This document shows, piece after piece, positions 1 to 64,000 of a DNA stretch of 64,000 nt. A program made the position numbers and the translations under genes. Positions within the stretch are counted from its first letter, which is position 1. Every line of letters begins with the position of its first letter. Below the pieces are notes generated by a model. That model was given only the letters and a program-made list of their open reading frames with translations, ran no database searches and was not told where the DNA came from. The DNA is from Glandiceps talaboti (lineage: Eukaryota > Hemichordata > Enteropneusta > Spengelidae): positions 24,400,681 through 24,464,680 of the forward strand of contig NC_135552.1 of NCBI RefSeq assembly GCF_964340395.1, in the 5' to 3' direction.

Positions 1-219
1 TTTTGTTCTAGATGATATATGATATATTTTATGTGTAGGTAGTCGTGGTAAGTGGAAGAGTAGATATGATGAAAAATGATTATGACCTAATGGTCCTGTA
101 ATTTGTAGACACATACGAATAAAGATTAACTTGGAGATGAGTTTATGTACTATGAAAGAGGTTTTGTTTGATATGTTATGTCGTCCGTAGTTTAATATTG
201 GTTGTTGTCACGTTTTCAG

Positions 220-64000
<63,781 letters not shown>

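Overview
The window is intron-rich, AT-rich eukaryotic (metazoan) DNA. It appears to lie wholly inside ONE giant plus-strand gene that is open at both ends; no start codon, promoter, terminal stop or polyadenylation site of this gene can be assigned. Evidence for an animal: GT-AG introns, symmetrical phase-1 exons carrying extracellular modules (thrombospondin type-1 repeats, TIL cysteine-rich domains, VWC-like domains, collagen-like Gly-Pro-X runs), fragments of CR1/L2-type LINEs, and long microsatellites. The phylum cannot be fixed from sequence alone; a marine invertebrate is a guess.

I reconstruct about 128 exons (about 13.6 kb coding, roughly 4,500 residues). Reading frame is preserved throughout: almost every exon begins and ends in phase 1, and each VWC-like domain is split once by a phase-2 intron. 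Layout: 0.2-7.3 kb, five VWC-like domains (the first seen only as its second half), one TSP1 and one short linker; 7.6-10.1 kb, three TSP1 and a TIL; 10.8-14.9 kb, short VWC, TSP1, linker, TSP1, TSP1, TIL; 16.5-27.7 kb, collagen block 1; 28.3-33.2 kb, short VWC, TSP1, three linkers, TSP1, TSP1, TIL; 33.5-49.1 kb, collagen block 2; 49.9-53.4 kb, short VWC, TSP1, TSP1, TIL; 53.9-64 kb, collagen block 3, running off the end. The cassette VWC-TSP1-(linker)-TSP1-(TSP1)-TIL-collagen is therefore repeated, and TSP1 domains at equivalent positions resemble each other more than their neighbours.

The collagen blocks are tandem arrays of whole exon-plus-intron units. Four exon types recur in the order A (78 bp), B (96 or 132 bp), C (114 or 123 bp), D (96-114 bp). 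Block 1 has a unit of almost exactly 1,600 bp; block 2 has about 1.6 kb units, most of them arranged as a 3.21 kb dimer; block 3 has a 1.2 kb unit without C. Central units are nearly identical, introns included, while array edges carry diverged or dead exons: the pattern expected of unequal crossing-over and gene conversion. The product should be a very large secreted matrix, mucus, adhesive or tube protein with short Gly-Pro-X rods joined by flexible linkers and interspersed with disulfide-rich adhesive modules. The function is inferred from modules only; I recognise no named orthologue. SCO-spondin shares the TSP1/TIL/VWC grammar but not the collagen arrays.
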